Positions 9,374 through 21,921 of a stretch of DNA of 64,000 nt are shown one piece after another. The notes under the pieces are model-generated. The model worked only from the letters and a program-made list of their open reading frames with translations, searched no databases and was not told the origin of the DNA. Source of the DNA: Paraspadella gotoi (Eukaryota; Chaetognatha); NCBI GenBank assembly GCA_051294375.1, contig CM119271.1, positions 12,510,373 to 12,574,372 of the forward strand. The letters run 5' to 3'. The position numbers and the translations under genes were made by a program. Each line of letters begins with the position of its first letter. Positions within the stretch are counted from its first letter, which is position 1.

Positions 9374-10700
9374 TCACCTACCCCTACTTTCCGCGGTTCA
9401 ATCCCTTCCCCTTCATGGCCGGCCTCGCTCTATCCCTCCCTCTATTCCCCCCTTCTACTCCTCCCTCTATATCCCCTTCTATCCCTCCCTATATCGCCTA
9501 CTATCCCCCTCACTTCTCCTTTCTCTCCCCTCTTTTTCTCTGAATTCCTCATTTCTTAGAATGCTCATCACTTTTTCTTTTCCCCGTCTGAAAGGAAAGA
9601 AAAAAGAGAAAAAAAAGAGAGAAAATTCCTCCATTGAATTGATCTCCAAACGTACATGTCGCATTTTCGGCTTTTGTCCGCGGCTCTTTTGTCGCGGTTG
9701 TATGTCGCTGTTGCCGCGACGGCTCTGATCCTCGGTTACGGTTTGCCCACACGCAGAAATGACTTACTAGAAAATACTCAGTTATATTTAAAATATATAA
9801 CTATGGCTGTCATGGAAGAAAAATTATTATTTTTTTTTTCATTTTTGCCGCTTCATTCAGCAGATGAGAGAGAGAGGAGGAGGAGAGAGAGAGACGAGAG
9901 AAGATAGAAGAGAGAGAGAGAGAGAGATGAGAGGAATAATTTCCGACAAAGAAAGCCTAATTAAGGTTAAGTAAAATTAACCAACAAAAGAAAGTCAATT
10001 TTAATAGTTTGAACAAAAAGGCTCTCCGCCGACGTCGTTGCTTGCAAGTAGTAGCCGCCCCCTGCTCTGAGGGTGCTGGGGGTCTCAGCGGCTCTGCGGG
10101 AGACGCACCAAGCGGCGGATAAAGTCGGATTCGGTTTCGCCGAAAATTTGACGCCACCCGAACTTTTGTTGATGAGTTGCGATTTGATAATGGAAGAGAG
10201 AGAGAGAGGAGAGAGAGAGAGCGAGAAGAGAGAAGACGAGAGAGAGAGAGAGAAGAGAGAGAGAGGAGAGAGGAGAGAGAGATAGTATGTTAACATTAAC
10301 TTAAACGGTCTGGCATCAGAGCTAGTATTTTTCTAGTAAGCAAACTTTCTGCGTGGGCATAACGTAACGAGGATCAGAGCGTCGGCAACCCGACACAACC
10401 CGACAAAAGCCGACAAAAGCCGACAAATGCCGACAATACGTTTGAGATCATCAATGGAGAATTTTCTTTTTCTTTCTTTCCTTTCAGACGAAAAGAAAAA
10501 GTGATGAGCATTTCTAAGAAATGAGGAGATCAGAGAAAAAGAGGGAGAGACAGGAAAGTGAGGGGGATAGTGGGAGGGATAGAGGGAGGGATAGAAGGGG
10601 ATAGAGGGAGGGATAGAGGGAGGGATAGAGGGAGGGATAGAGGGAGGGATAGAGGGAGGGATAGAAAGGGAAAGTAGGGGTAAGTGAGAGATGGGTAGGT
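9374..10700. repeat. Inverted repeat with flipped centre, copy 1 only
   Basis: Left arm about 9,374-9,782 is the reverse complement of the right arm about 10,323-10,700; both contain the TTTCTAGTAAG, CGTAACGAGGATCAGAG and AGTGATGAGCATT landmarks. The middle part (about 9,783-10,290) is in the opposite orientation to its match in copy 2 (about 19,360-19,850), where only one arm is present. It is either a rearrangement or a join error next to the 25-N gap. Confidence 0.8.
10562..10667 (+). repeat. 12-bp minisatellite GGATAGAGGGAG
   Basis: About eight units of a 12-bp motif in good register. A diverged reversed version lies at about 9,420-9,500 in the opposite arm of the inverted repeat. Confidence 0.85.
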
Positions 10701-10865
10701 GATGGAAAAAGGTGAGTTTCCTCTCCAGTCAGCGTGGGTGCGGCTGTCGGCAACAATGGGTGGCTGTTTTCCCTTCGGGTCAGTAATTGGTGAGTTTATT
10801 GTGAATGGTTCGGGACTCGGTCGGGCTTCTCAGCTGCTCGTGGGAAGAGGAAAGCGAGAAAGTAA

Positions 10866-11045
10866 TGAAGGAAAAGGAGAAAAGAAAAGAAAAGAAAATA
10901 GAAAAAGAAAAGAAAAGAAAAGAAAAAAAAGAAAAAGAAAAGAAAAGAAAAGAAAAGAAAAGAAAAGAAAAGAAAAAAAAGGGGAAAAAAGAAATGAAAA
11001 GAAAAGAAAAGAAAAGAAAAGAAAAGAAAAGAAAAGAAATAAAAG
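10866..11045 (+). repeat. (AAAAG)n pentanucleotide array
   Basis: About 180 bp dominated by AGAAA/AAAAG. Copy 2 equivalent at about 20,460-20,630. Followed by about 160 bp of unremarkable sequence and then two gaps (190 and 345 N) inside GA-rich DNA. Confidence 0.9.
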
Positions 11046-11937
11046 TCTAAAGAAAAAGTCTTAATTGAGATACGTGATGTTATAAAACTTGACCAAAGAG
11101 ATGACATGTCACTTAATGATAGAGATGATACTGATTGTCTTATCTTAGTGTCACGTTTCGTGATAAAAAAGGAGATTCTTGGATCAATACAAAGTAGAGG
11201 GGAGAGNNNNNNNNNNNNNNNNNNNNNNNNNNNNNNNNNNNNNNNNNNNNNNNNNNNNNNNNNNNNNNNNNNNNNNNNNNNNNNNNNNNNNNNNNNNNNN
11301 NNNNNNNNNNNNNNNNNNNNNNNNNNNNNNNNNNNNNNNNNNNNNNNNNNNNNNNNNNNNNNNNNNNNNNNNNNNNNNNNNNNNNNNNNNNNNNNNAGAG
11401 AGAGAGAGCGTGGGAGAGGCCTTTCAGAAAAGTCTGTTTTGTGAATGGAGATTCGAATGGAAAGATCTAATAATAGAATCGGGAAGAGTAACTAATTGTT
11501 GGNNNNNNNNNNNNNNNNNNNNNNNNNNNNNNNNNNNNNNNNNNNNNNNNNNNNNNNNNNNNNNNNNNNNNNNNNNNNNNNNNNNNNNNNNNNNNNNNNN
11601 NNNNNNNNNNNNNNNNNNNNNNNNNNNNNNNNNNNNNNNNNNNNNNNNNNNNNNNNNNNNNNNNNNNNNNNNNNNNNNNNNNNNNNNNNNNNNNNNNNNN
11701 NNNNNNNNNNNNNNNNNNNNNNNNNNNNNNNNNNNNNNNNNNNNNNNNNNNNNNNNNNNNNNNNNNNNNNNNNNNNNNNNNNNNNNNNNNNNNNNNNNNN
11801 NNNNNNNNNNNNNNNNNNNNNNNNNNNNNNNNNNNNNNNNNNNNNNNAATCCCCGTCGGTAAAGGTTAAACCCGACGATGAGATTTTTCGCGCGAATGAA
11901 ATGAAGAAAAGGAGATAAGGAGAGAGAGAGAGAGATA

Positions 11938-11975
<38 letters not shown>

Positions 11976-12013
11976 AAGAATAAAAGGGTCTTCCTGACAG
12001 CAGATACTATACA

Positions 12014-12067
12014 ATGATGATAGTACCAGACTCTCTGGAGGCGTGGGTTCGAATCCCATCACTGCCA
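12014..12067 (+). tRNA. tRNA-like 3' half (T-arm with B box), truncated
   Basis: GTGGGTTCGAATCCCAT forms a T-arm (5-bp stem, 7-nt TTCGAAT loop) with a perfect B box GGTTCGAATCC. It is preceded by a CTCT-GGAG variable-arm-like hairpin and followed by ACTGCCA, whose complement GCAG occurs upstream at 12,000-12,003. No D-arm or A box lies in between, so it is not a complete tRNA. The pattern resembles class II tRNAs (Leu/Ser). It is probably a truncated tRNA pseudogene or a piece of a tRNA-derived element. The copy 2 counterpart is at 21,868-21,921. Confidence 0.45.
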
Positions 12068-15000
12068 CCACATTGAAGGAAAAATATCTGAGAGAGAGGA
12101 TCAGAGGCAAGAGTGATTTTGACAGTTCAACGGTTCTCGCAAGCTGATTGGACGATTCCGGTTCCGGCCTCAGCCAATCAGCATTCGGCGATTGCCAGAT
12201 CCTCCGATCCGTTTTGGATTCTGGTAAGATCGATCGCCTGCGATGGTACAACAACAACAAAAATAACAACAACAACTCGTGAGTTATAACGAGATACATT
12301 TGATTGTGAGTGGAAGTAACTTCCTTTACCGAACCGTGGAGAAAGCGACGATGAAGAAGAAGACGAAAACGACGACAAAACGACGACGAAAACGACGACT
12401 ACAAAGTACTGAGGTTCGTTTTTCTCTTGGGGGTAAATCTGATGTAAAAGGGGTCTGCGACACGAGCTTGGAAGACGACGACGACGACGACGACGACGAC
12501 TACGACAACGGATGTAATGATGCACTGAGCGGTGACACGAACCAACACTGAAAACAAGCACGCGGAAACCGGTGAACATTTTTGAACTTACAGGATCAAA
12601 CCTTGTCCCGTCCGGCGTTTGCACGGGCGAGTTGTGGCCCGCCGGGCGGCGCGTGAGGCCTTTACATGGAGTCCTTCGTTCACGAATGAGAGTTAGGTCT
12701 TTTGATTTTTGAACCGAAATCTGCCCTGTGAAGCTGTCGTGCGGTGCTTCGTGTCGTCGTCGTGCGTCGGTCGTCGGACCCCGTCGTCCGTTCAATCCTA
12801 TCGTTCATCAGTCGTCATTTCTTGTGTATGCGACTGTATCGGACTATCAAAGTGATCAAAAATGAAATACTTGTTTTGTTTTTTGATTTAGGATTTGTTT
12901 TTTTATTTCTAGTCAGTGTCTAGAACTCATAACTCTTAGATAAATTGCATCCAGACGTTAAATGCTTTGAACATTTTCCTTATCTTTATCTGTTAGACGC
13001 TTTTCAAATTGAGAACATTTTCAAACGAAATGTCTTATCGCATTATCATTATCATTAGTAATCATTGCGACTTCTTATTTTTTTTTTCCGGGGTTCATGA
13101 ATTAGTAGAACGGACAGAAATGTATAAGTCGAAACAGGAATAAGATAGTATAAATGTTCGCTACGGGAAACATGCCGAATTGGTTAGAATCGCGTCGAAC
13201 CAGAATATAATAACATCTAAGCCCAAACTTTGGACCAGGCTTGGGAGTTAATGATCGTCCTGTGATGGTCGTCCGTCTTGGTCGGTCGTGTTGCCCTTTT
13301 GTTATTTCCTAGTTTGTACGTCGTCATTATCATACTCGTTCGTTACTGCTCGCATCATCGTCATATTCATCATCATCAATCTATCATCATCATCAGCTCA
13401 TCATTCAATCCATCATCATCTATCATCTCTATCATCATCCTAGTCGTCGATTTTAAATATCGCGTCCAATATCGGGACCTTCTCCCGGGCCCCTCCGGCG
13501 TCTCGACCGGCGCCAAAATTCCGTCTCGGATCCGACGCGAAAATTTCGTGCCCCTCTGTGTCGGTCTGAGAATTTCAGTAGAAGGAATCTCCCTGGGTCT
13601 TATGGGGGCGACGACGACGACGGATAAGACCGAAAGAAGAGACGACGACTATGAGGAAAGACGAAACGACAACGGATGAAAAAGCCGGAAGGCGATGAAG
13701 GGACGAAAAAAGAAGACGACGACCAAGAAGAACGACGGCGGACGGGAGACGACTGTGTATGGGAATAAAAACAAAAGAACAATTTTTTTTCATCATCGTT
13801 CAATGAGATTCCTTCCCTTCGCCGAGCAGATCTCGGTTCTTTTCCTTTGTCCGACCGCATCCCCCCTTGCCCGTCTCTCGCTAAATATTCTTCCTTGATT
13901 TTTCTGTTCTCTTTTTGGATTGTCTCCGCTCTTCTCCATGATCTTTTTCCCGTCGTCCGTTCCTTCTCAACCGTTCTTCCCATTCTTTTTCCGGTTCTTC
14001 CTTTATTAACTCTGGTAACCCAAATTCTCCTTCGTCTCCAGAACCTCTTCCTCCCTTGTCCCCCATTCTCCTACTTCCCTTTTCTGCAAAATTTTTATTC
14101 CGTTCTTCATAATTCTTCCGCCATTCCTTCATTAGTATCTTCCACAGTTCTTTCCTCGCTTCATCCCACCGGGTTCTCCTTCATTCTCCATAGTTCTTAT
14201 CCCCGATCTTCCCCCTTTTCTTCTCGTCATTCATCCACCCAAGTTTGTCTCCGCATATTCCTTTCCCTAATCCCTTACCTCTAATCGCTTCCTATTCCTT
14301 TCCCTTCAATCCTTCCGTAATCCCTTCGCTTAACCTTCCCCTAATCCTTCCCTAATGCCTTTCCCGTAAATCCTTGCCTTAAGCCTTCCCTAATCCTTCC
14401 CCAATCCTCCGCTTAAATCCCTTTCTCAATCCTTCCCTAATCCTTCCCCCTAATCCTCCCCTTTAATCCCTTTACCTAAAAAATCCTTACCCCTAATCCT
14501 TTCCGTAATCCTTTTCTTTAACCTTTCCCCTTAATCCCTTCCCTAATCCTCATCCCTAATCCTTCCCCTAGATCGTCCCGCAATTCCTTCCCCCTATTGT
14601 TTCCTCCCCATTCCTTCCCGCCTATTACTTTACTAACCCTTCCCCCTCTGTATCCAATCCCCTATTCCTTCCCCAAATCCTTATCCCTCCCGCCCTCTAG
14701 GCGGCGATTGTTAACAAAGACTCGGTTCCTCGATGGGCGATGAATTTAATCGGGCCTTCGATTGCGTCGGAATAAGGTAGAGAGAAAAAAATTGTCTTAG
14801 CAAAGATGGCGGCTAGTGTCCCCGGTCTCGACTGTTCCCATCTTCCAATCCACCGGCCTGGTCCACAAAGCGCATGACCTGGGTTCCGCCTGGACCAATC
14901 CCTAGTTCCTTCGCCTATTGTTTGTTCCACTGGCATTTACGGGTTCATGTTTCTTCGGCTGGTCCATCCATGTCTACCATTGGTCTCCACAATCACCTTC

Positions 15001-16961
15001 CCCCAATGACCCACGCAGTTCCTCTCGGTCCGCGGCACTGGTCCCCGCCTGGTAGCCTGTTGCCGCTTTTCCTCTGTGTCCGCCCTTTAAGCGCCCCCCG
15101 CTGCCATCCGTATCCCTCGGGGTCCCGTTGGTCACCGACCCCCTGTCCCCCCATATTCATGAGCCAGGCCTCGTCCACCTGGTTCCGGCCTGGTTCTCCC
15201 CCATCGACACTGGTGCCATCTTTTTTTTTATCACCGGACATGCCCTGGTTACTCCTGTGTTATTGTTCAAAATGGTCCGCATTTCGCTTCGGACGTGAGA
15301 GCGAAGGAAGAAAAGGCAAAGGAAAGGTACAAAAGAATGTGAGAATTCTATTATCAAGTAATTAATATGTATAGATTCAAGAAGATATATTGAAATTATT
15401 TCAAAGGGGAATGAATTCTTTGGTTTATATTATCTATTTCTATTTTGAAACCCGAACATGTTCACTCTAAATAAATGTTGACAAAACTAATTAAGCAGCG
15501 TCATAGTAAACGAAGAAAAGGTTTTAAGAAGTCGGGTTTGGAGATAAACAAAAGTGCATTGGTACCATTTCATGCATTCTTGTTGATACAATTTTATTGT
15601 TTATTTTACATTTACATCTTCTTGGGCAGTTTTGTTAAGGGTCTTGTCTTGTCTTTTTCTCTTTCTTTTTTTGCTTCTTTTCTTTTTCTTATTATTTCTT
15701 TTTCTTTCTTTTTACTTTTTTTCTTATGTTCTTTTTTCTTAATTCGACTTTCCCCATGATTCCTCTTTCCTTTGCTGTCTTCCTTTTCTTTCTTTCTTTC
15801 TTTCCTGTTTCGCCTTGCTTCCATTCTACTTTTCCTTTCCTTTCTGGAGATATTGACCTAGATTGAAAAAACGAACGTCGGTATTTCATGACGGCCAACA
15901 ACGAAATACGAACCACAGACGCGGCCGACGGGATGACGCAAGCTCCAGTCGTTTTTCTACCGACACCGTTCAGTCTTTTCTACCAGCGCTGCTTGCCAGT
16001 CTTTTCTACGCTGCGCCAGTCGCAACGGCGAACACTTCCCATCCTTTACACCGGCGGCCGGCTACAGTCTTTTCTACCGGTGGCCAGCTCCCAAGTCTTG
16101 TTTTTATACCCGGCGCGCTCCAGTATTTCTACCTGTGCCACTCCAAGTACTTTTCTACCGCGCCTGTTTATATTTCTTAACCTCCTATTTTTTTAATCTT
16201 CGAGTCCTTGAAGTCTTTCAATTCTTCCCAACGAGATTCACAGGACCTTTGAATCTCTACATTGAAGGCGTCGGCATTTCCCACTCAGCCCCAACGCCCC
16301 CCCCAACGCCCCCCCTCTTTTGTCTCACACTGGACAGCGCCAATTTACAGTTCGTGAGAAGAACATAAAGAAAAGATTTCATTTGCCTTCTCAGGTGAGA
16401 CTGGAGATTTCCGAGCTTTGAGTAAAATGACAGATATCTAAATGATCCATGTGAGGTCGCGACGACAGGTTTCTGATTGGCGCAAGATTTAGTGGGCCAC
16501 ATGCATGAGATCCGCTGTCTGCGTCCTGAAATTGTCATGATATTATGCGGGCCTCGTTGAAGTAGAAACAATCCTTTCAGGGAAATGAAAAGTCTTTTCA
16601 AGATTGGAAAATCTTTTGGTTTGACAAAAGATGAACATGACCTAGAAGATCGTCTCTTGAGTTTACAATCTTTAGGCATTGTGACACACTACCGTTTGCC
16701 CACATATGTATAGCCAATCATTTGAGGATCCACAGGTTTCTGATTGATCTGCGTGATCTTACGGCCTAATCATCCAAGCAGGCGTTATGATTAGTGTGAA
16801 TTCGATATGAGGCCAATCATGAAATCGATGTTCTTGGGATTGGTACAGATATATAATACCCATCATCGGACCGTCGTTCTTTGTCGTTTCGCTTCGGGTT
16901 CAGCCGAGGGGAGTACAATCGTGATAAGGTGATGGGGCGGGGAGAAGAGAGAGTGAGAATA

Positions 16962-16998
<37 letters not shown>

Positions 16999-19900
16999 GA
17001 GAGAGAGAGAGAGAGAGAGAGAGAGGACGCGAGAGAGAGAGAACGCGGGGAGGAGATAAGAGACTCTTCTTCTTCTCTTTCAGACTCGTGGCTCTATTTC
17101 ACATCTTTCCGGATTTTGGGGGTGGGGAACGAAAGCGGATGCATTAAACTGAGGAGGAACGTGGTATGCGTTGTCGTCGTCGTCGTCGTTGTCTCGTCAG
17201 TTGTTGGTCGTCGTGTATCTGTCTCAGCCGTAAGGTTTTGTCTCTCAGTCTTCGCAGTCACCATCTTCTTTTCATCGTCCTCGGGTTCATACGTCGTCGT
17301 CGTCGTCGGTTTTATCGTCAGTTCTTAGTCATCCGTCGGTGGGTATCAGTACGGCGATCGTCGTTGTCCAAGTCATTCGTCCCACGTCTCGTCTTTGAAT
17401 TCATCATTCCTTGGTTGTCAGGCGTCGCCGGATTCAGATACTATTTCCTCCTCCTCTCCTCCTCGTCCACGTCTACTCCGGGTTTTTATAAGTTGATTCT
17501 TTTCTCTTTGATCTAATAGTAAGCGATGGACGGGACCCACAAGACAACAACAACCGTCTAATACGCAAAAAATGAAAGCTATTACCGGTCACTCGAAGGG
17601 ACGAGCAATGAATTCGTTGCCGATGGGAGAGGGACCCTAAATGCTTTGTGGATTGCATGCTCGAAGATTTCTTGCTTTTTTTATTCCAATTTGATATGAT
17701 TCATATTAATGGTTGTGGTGCATCTCGGGGACTAAAAGTATCGGGGACAATATAACGTGATAAAAGGGTAAGTGAATAACAGGATTTCTTAAAAGTGATA
17801 AAAGATAAAAGTGATAAAAGATAAAATGAATAAAATATAAATAGTGATAAAAATCAGATAAAAGTATAAAGATAAAATATAAGTGAAAGAATAAATGATA
17901 AAAGAATAAAGTGATAGAAAATAGATTCCGGCGCCAAAGCTTTTTTAAATCCTCGATCTCGTTTTAAAAAAAAAATGGATCATCTTCCGGAATGATGAAA
18001 AAGGTTCGCCAGGTTCGTCCGTCGTCCGTCGTTCGTTCGTCGTCATCTTCGCGTCGTTGTTGGTCGCGTCATGTATTTCGCGTCAATCGTCATCTTCGGC
18101 TGTCGTGTCCTCGTAATTATCTTCGTCGTCCGTCATCTTCGTCGTAGTCGTCGTCATCATCTTCGTCCATTCGTCGTCTTCGTTGTCCTTCATCTTCGTT
18201 TGTCGTCGTCGTTGTTAGTCGTCGTCGTCGTCGTCATCTTTCGTCGTCGTCGTCATCATCATTCGTCGTCGTCAATCTTCGTTGTCGTCATCATCTTCGT
18301 GGTTCGTCTCGTCCGTCGCTCGTTGTCGTCGCTCGTCCCGTCCCGTATTTTCGTCTAAAAGTCAGATGACAACTCTCTCACTGATAAAAGAGCTAGTTTG
18401 CCTCCGTAGGAATTATTCTGCGATATTTGGTTTTATTTTATTTTATTCTTATTTTTTTTTTTATTTATTTACTTCTCAGAAAATATATCCTAAGACATTA
18501 GATCGTTCTTATCAGCCATCAGTATCAACTTTGTCATTAAGACGTATTCTTTTGGCCCTTTGAAAGTGGATCTCCTCTTGCCTTAAGTGATCTCCTCTTA
18601 TGCCCTTGGAGGTGATTGCCCTCGTTTGCCTTGAAGTGATTCCACGTTGGCAATTGCCGTGATATACTTTGTCCTTTCGTCACAATTTTACCCATAATTA
18701 CAGAAAATATCTTTCTATTTTTCCTTTCTTTCTTTCTTTCTCTTCTTTTTCAGAAACGTTCGCGACGATTTGTGTGGCATACGATTCTTGAAGACCGTCG
18801 TCGGTCCGTCGTCGTCGTCGTCGGTCGTACGTTTTCGTCGTTGTAGTCGTCGGTCCTTTCTGTCTGAGGATTAGGACGCGTCTGCTCGAAATACGACAAA
18901 ATCAAAAGGAAGAAGAACACGAAGATATCGAGACGACGACGACAACGCGCGGACCGGACGACAGACGACCGCATCGACGCTAGACCGACGACGCTCGCCC
19001 CCTGCCCGAGGTGCCTGGTGCCGCCGGCCGGACCAGCGCACTCAGGACGCCTGACCAAGACCACCGTTGGAGTTTCTCCTTCTTAAGATTTACGGCGCGA
19101 GAAAGGGTGCAATCGCGACGATGTACACGTGGGCCGCTAAATTAAACAAAAAAGAAAGAATCAAAGGGGTTTTGAACGAGAATCCAAAGACGAAGAACTC
19201 GATCTTGCGAAATCGCAGTTGAATTAAAGATGAGTTTATGTGGTGAATTGTGGTGTGCAAAATGTCGGTGAACGAGTTAAGACCTAAGAGTGTTGAGGAG
19301 GTCGAGAAAACTGTTGCCCGGCGGCAAACAGTGTTTCTTGATGCAGACGTTTAATTATGTTAACATACTACTCTCTCTCTCTCTCTCTCTCTCCGTCTCT
19401 CTCTCTCTCATCTTCTCTCCTCGCATCTCTTCTCGTCTCTCTCTCTCTCTCTCTTCTCCATTATCAAATCCGGCAACTTCATCACAAAAGTTCGGGGTGC
19501 GTCGAAATTTCCGGCGAAACCGAATCCGACTTTCCGGCCGCTTGCGCGTCTCCCGCAGCCGCTGGACCCAGCCACCCTTCAGAGCAGGGGCGGCTACTCT
19601 GCAAGCCAACGCGCGGCGAGGCCTTTTGTTCAAAACTATAAAATTAGACTTTCTTTGTTGTTAATTTTTACTTACAGCCTTATTCAGCTTTCTTTGTCGG
19701 AAATTATTCCTCTCTACTCTCTCTCCTCTCTTCCTTCTCTCTCTCTCTCTCTCTCTCCTCGCTCTCTCTGCTCTTCTCATCTCTGATGAAGCGGCAAAAA
19801 TGAAAAAAAAAAATAATTTTTCTTCATGACAGCCATAGTTTAGAATATTTTAAATATAACTGAGTATTTTTCTAGTAAGTCAAATTTCTGCGTGGGGCAA

Positions 19901-20809
19901 ACCGTAACGAGGATCAGAGCCGTTCCGGCAACCGCGACAACAACCCGACAAAAGAGCCGGGACAACAAGCCGAAAATGCGGACAATGACGTTTGGAGATC
20001 AAATTCAATGAGAATTTCTTCTTTTTTCTCTTTTTCTTTCCTTTCAGACGGGGAAAAGAAAAAGTGATGAGCATTCTAAAGAAAATGAGGAGATCAGAAA
20101 AAAAGAGGGGAGAGACAAGGAGAAGTGAGGGGATAGTGGAGGCGATATAGGGGAGGGATAGAAGGGGATAGGAGGGAGGAGTAGAGGAGGGGATAGAGGG
20201 GGAGGGATAGAGCGAGGCGGCATGAAGGGGAGGGATTGAACCGCGGAAAGTAGGGGTAGGTGAGAGAGATGGGTAGGTGATGGAAAAAGGGTGAGTTTCC
20301 TCTCCAGTCAGCGTGGTGGCGGCTGTCGGGCCAACAATGGGTGGCTGTTTTTTCCCATCGGGTCAGTAAATTGGGTGAGTTTATTTGGTGAATGGGTTTC
20401 GGGCGACTCGTCGGGCTTCTCAGCTGCTCGTGGGAAAGAGGAAAGCGAGAAAGTAATGAAAGGAAAAGGAGAAAAGAAAGAAAAGAAAATAGAAAAAGGG
20501 AAAAGAAAAGAAAGAAAAAAAAGAAAAAGAAAAGAAGAAAGAAAAAGAAAAGAAAAAGAAAAAAAAGAAAAAAGAAAGAAAAGAAAGAAAAGAAAAGAAA
20601 AAGAAAAGAAAAGAAAAGAAAAAGAAATAAAGTCTAAAGAAAAAGTCTAATTGAGATACGTGATGTTATAAAACTTGACCAAAGAGATGACATGTCATTA
20701 ATGATAGAGATGATACTGATTGTCTTATCTAGTGTCCGTTTCGTTGATAAAAAAGGGAGATTCCTTGGATCAATACAAAGTAGAGGGGAGAGAGAGAGAG
20801 AGAGAGAAA

Positions 20810-20855
<46 letters not shown>

Positions 20856-21016
20856 AGAGAGAGAGAGAGAGCGTGGGAGAGGCCTCAGAAAAGTCTGTTT
20901 GTGAATGGAGATTCGAATGGAAAAGATAATAATAGAATCGGGGAAAGAGTAACTAATTGTGGGATTCGGTCGGAGAAACCTCTGAGTGCTTTGCCGAGAC
21001 TGAGAGAGGAGAGGAG

Positions 21017-21050
<34 letters not shown>

Positions 21051-21268
21051 GAGAGAGAAGAGAGAGAGAGAGGAGGAGAGAAGAGAGAGAGGAAATGAAA
21101 TCCCCGTCGGTAAGGTTAACCCGACGATGAGATTTTTCGCCCGCGAATGAAATGAAGAAAGGAGATAAGGAGGAGAGAGAGAGATACGAGAGGAAGGAGG
21201 ATAGGAGAGAGAGAGAGAGAGAGGAGAGAAAGAAAAAAGGGGTCTTCCTGACAGGCAGATACTATACA

Positions 21269-21858
21269 ATAGCCGGAACAGGTTGAAACTAGAAGTTCTC
21301 TCAAATAAATATGATAAAGTGACTTTAAAGAATATGAAAATAAATAAAAAATTTTAAAAAATTATCTTATTTAATAAGCGCAACGAGCATTTAAAGTTAT
21401 TTTATTACTATATATAGTTAAAAATTTTTTTTTGAATTTTTCATTTTTTTAATGGATTCTGATAGTAGCTTTAAAAGTTAGATAAAGGTTATTAATACAA
21501 ATTAAAATTTTTTTTGTTTTATTGATAAAAATTTTAAAAAAACTAGAAAAATTCTGCCAATGATGATGATGATGATGATTTTTTAACCGTTTTTTCTGTT
21601 TTTAAACCCAATTTCTGTCAAAATTTTAAAAAATTGTAGTACTAACTTTCATTTTAAACTTTTCAAGCTCTAAGAAGTCTAAAAACTAACTTTTTAAAAA
21701 AAAATTTTTTGTCATTTGTTATATATTAATAAATATTAAGCTCAGTGCAACAACCTGACATAATTCAAAAGTTGCATTGAAAATCGATTTAGTATAGAAG
21801 GAAAAAAGGAATTTTTTGACAGAATAAAGTTTAAAAGTGTTCAATTTTGGGCCCGCTT
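21269..21858. mobile_element. 590-bp non-autonomous element, 8-bp target duplication
   Basis: Present in copy 2 and absent from copy 1, where the uninterrupted site ACTATACA lies at 12,006-12,013. In copy 2 ACTATACA flanks the insert on both sides (21,261-21,268 and 21,859-21,866). The insert begins ATAGCCGGAACAGG, ends GGGCCCGCTT, is AT-rich inside and has no ORF. The ends are only weakly inverted (AGCCGG against AAGCGG). An 8-bp duplication fits the hAT or P superfamilies of DNA transposons; the class is inferred. A second copy lies at 51,921-52,665. Confidence 0.75.
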
Positions 21859-21867
21859 ACTATACAG

Positions 21868-21921
21868 ATGGAATAGTACCAGTCTCTCTGGGGAAGCGTG
21901 GGTTCGAATCCCATCACTGCC
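21868..21921 (+). tRNA. tRNA-like 3' half, copy 2 counterpart
   Basis: Same T-arm and B box as at 12,041-12,057, directly downstream of the 590-bp insertion. The variable arm differs by small indels. Again there is no D-arm, so it is unlikely to give a working tRNA. Confidence 0.4.

Larger units (their letters stand above)
2637..12565 (+). repeat. Tandem segmental duplication, copy 1 (about 9.9 kb)
   Basis: Colinear with 12,566-22,400. Matching landmarks: FMO exon end (2660 and 12,592), CCTTCCCTAAT array (4.2 and 14.2 kb), TTTTCTACC-GGCGCC array (5.8 and 15.95 kb), GTGATAAAAGATAAAA array (7.45 and 17.76 kb), GTC array (7.7 and 18.0 kb), tRNA-like T-arm (12.03 and 21.88 kb). The junction lies at about 12,565, where the end of the unit is followed directly by its own start. 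Apart from the FMO 3' end, the unit holds only satellites, AT-rich DNA and gaps (25 N at 6758 and 8911, 190 N at 11,207, 345 N at 11,503). Confidence 0.9.

Noticed and set aside
8829-9377. 182-codon minus-strand frame of Phe/Leu/Ser
   Set aside because: Pure translation of a polypurine tract, and it crosses a 25-N gap. The same reason removes the Ser/Leu, Arg/Glu, Lys/Glu, Val and Thr strings elsewhere (5450-5736, 6582-6889, 7677-8059, 10,796-11,107, 20,634-21,269, 33,887-34,429, 42,862-44,412, 55,345-55,944).
11424-12299. 291-codon minus frame containing MGFEPTPPES
   Set aside because: It runs through 345 N, and the MGFEPT phrase is the well-known antisense translation of a tRNA T-arm, here the one at 12,041-12,057.
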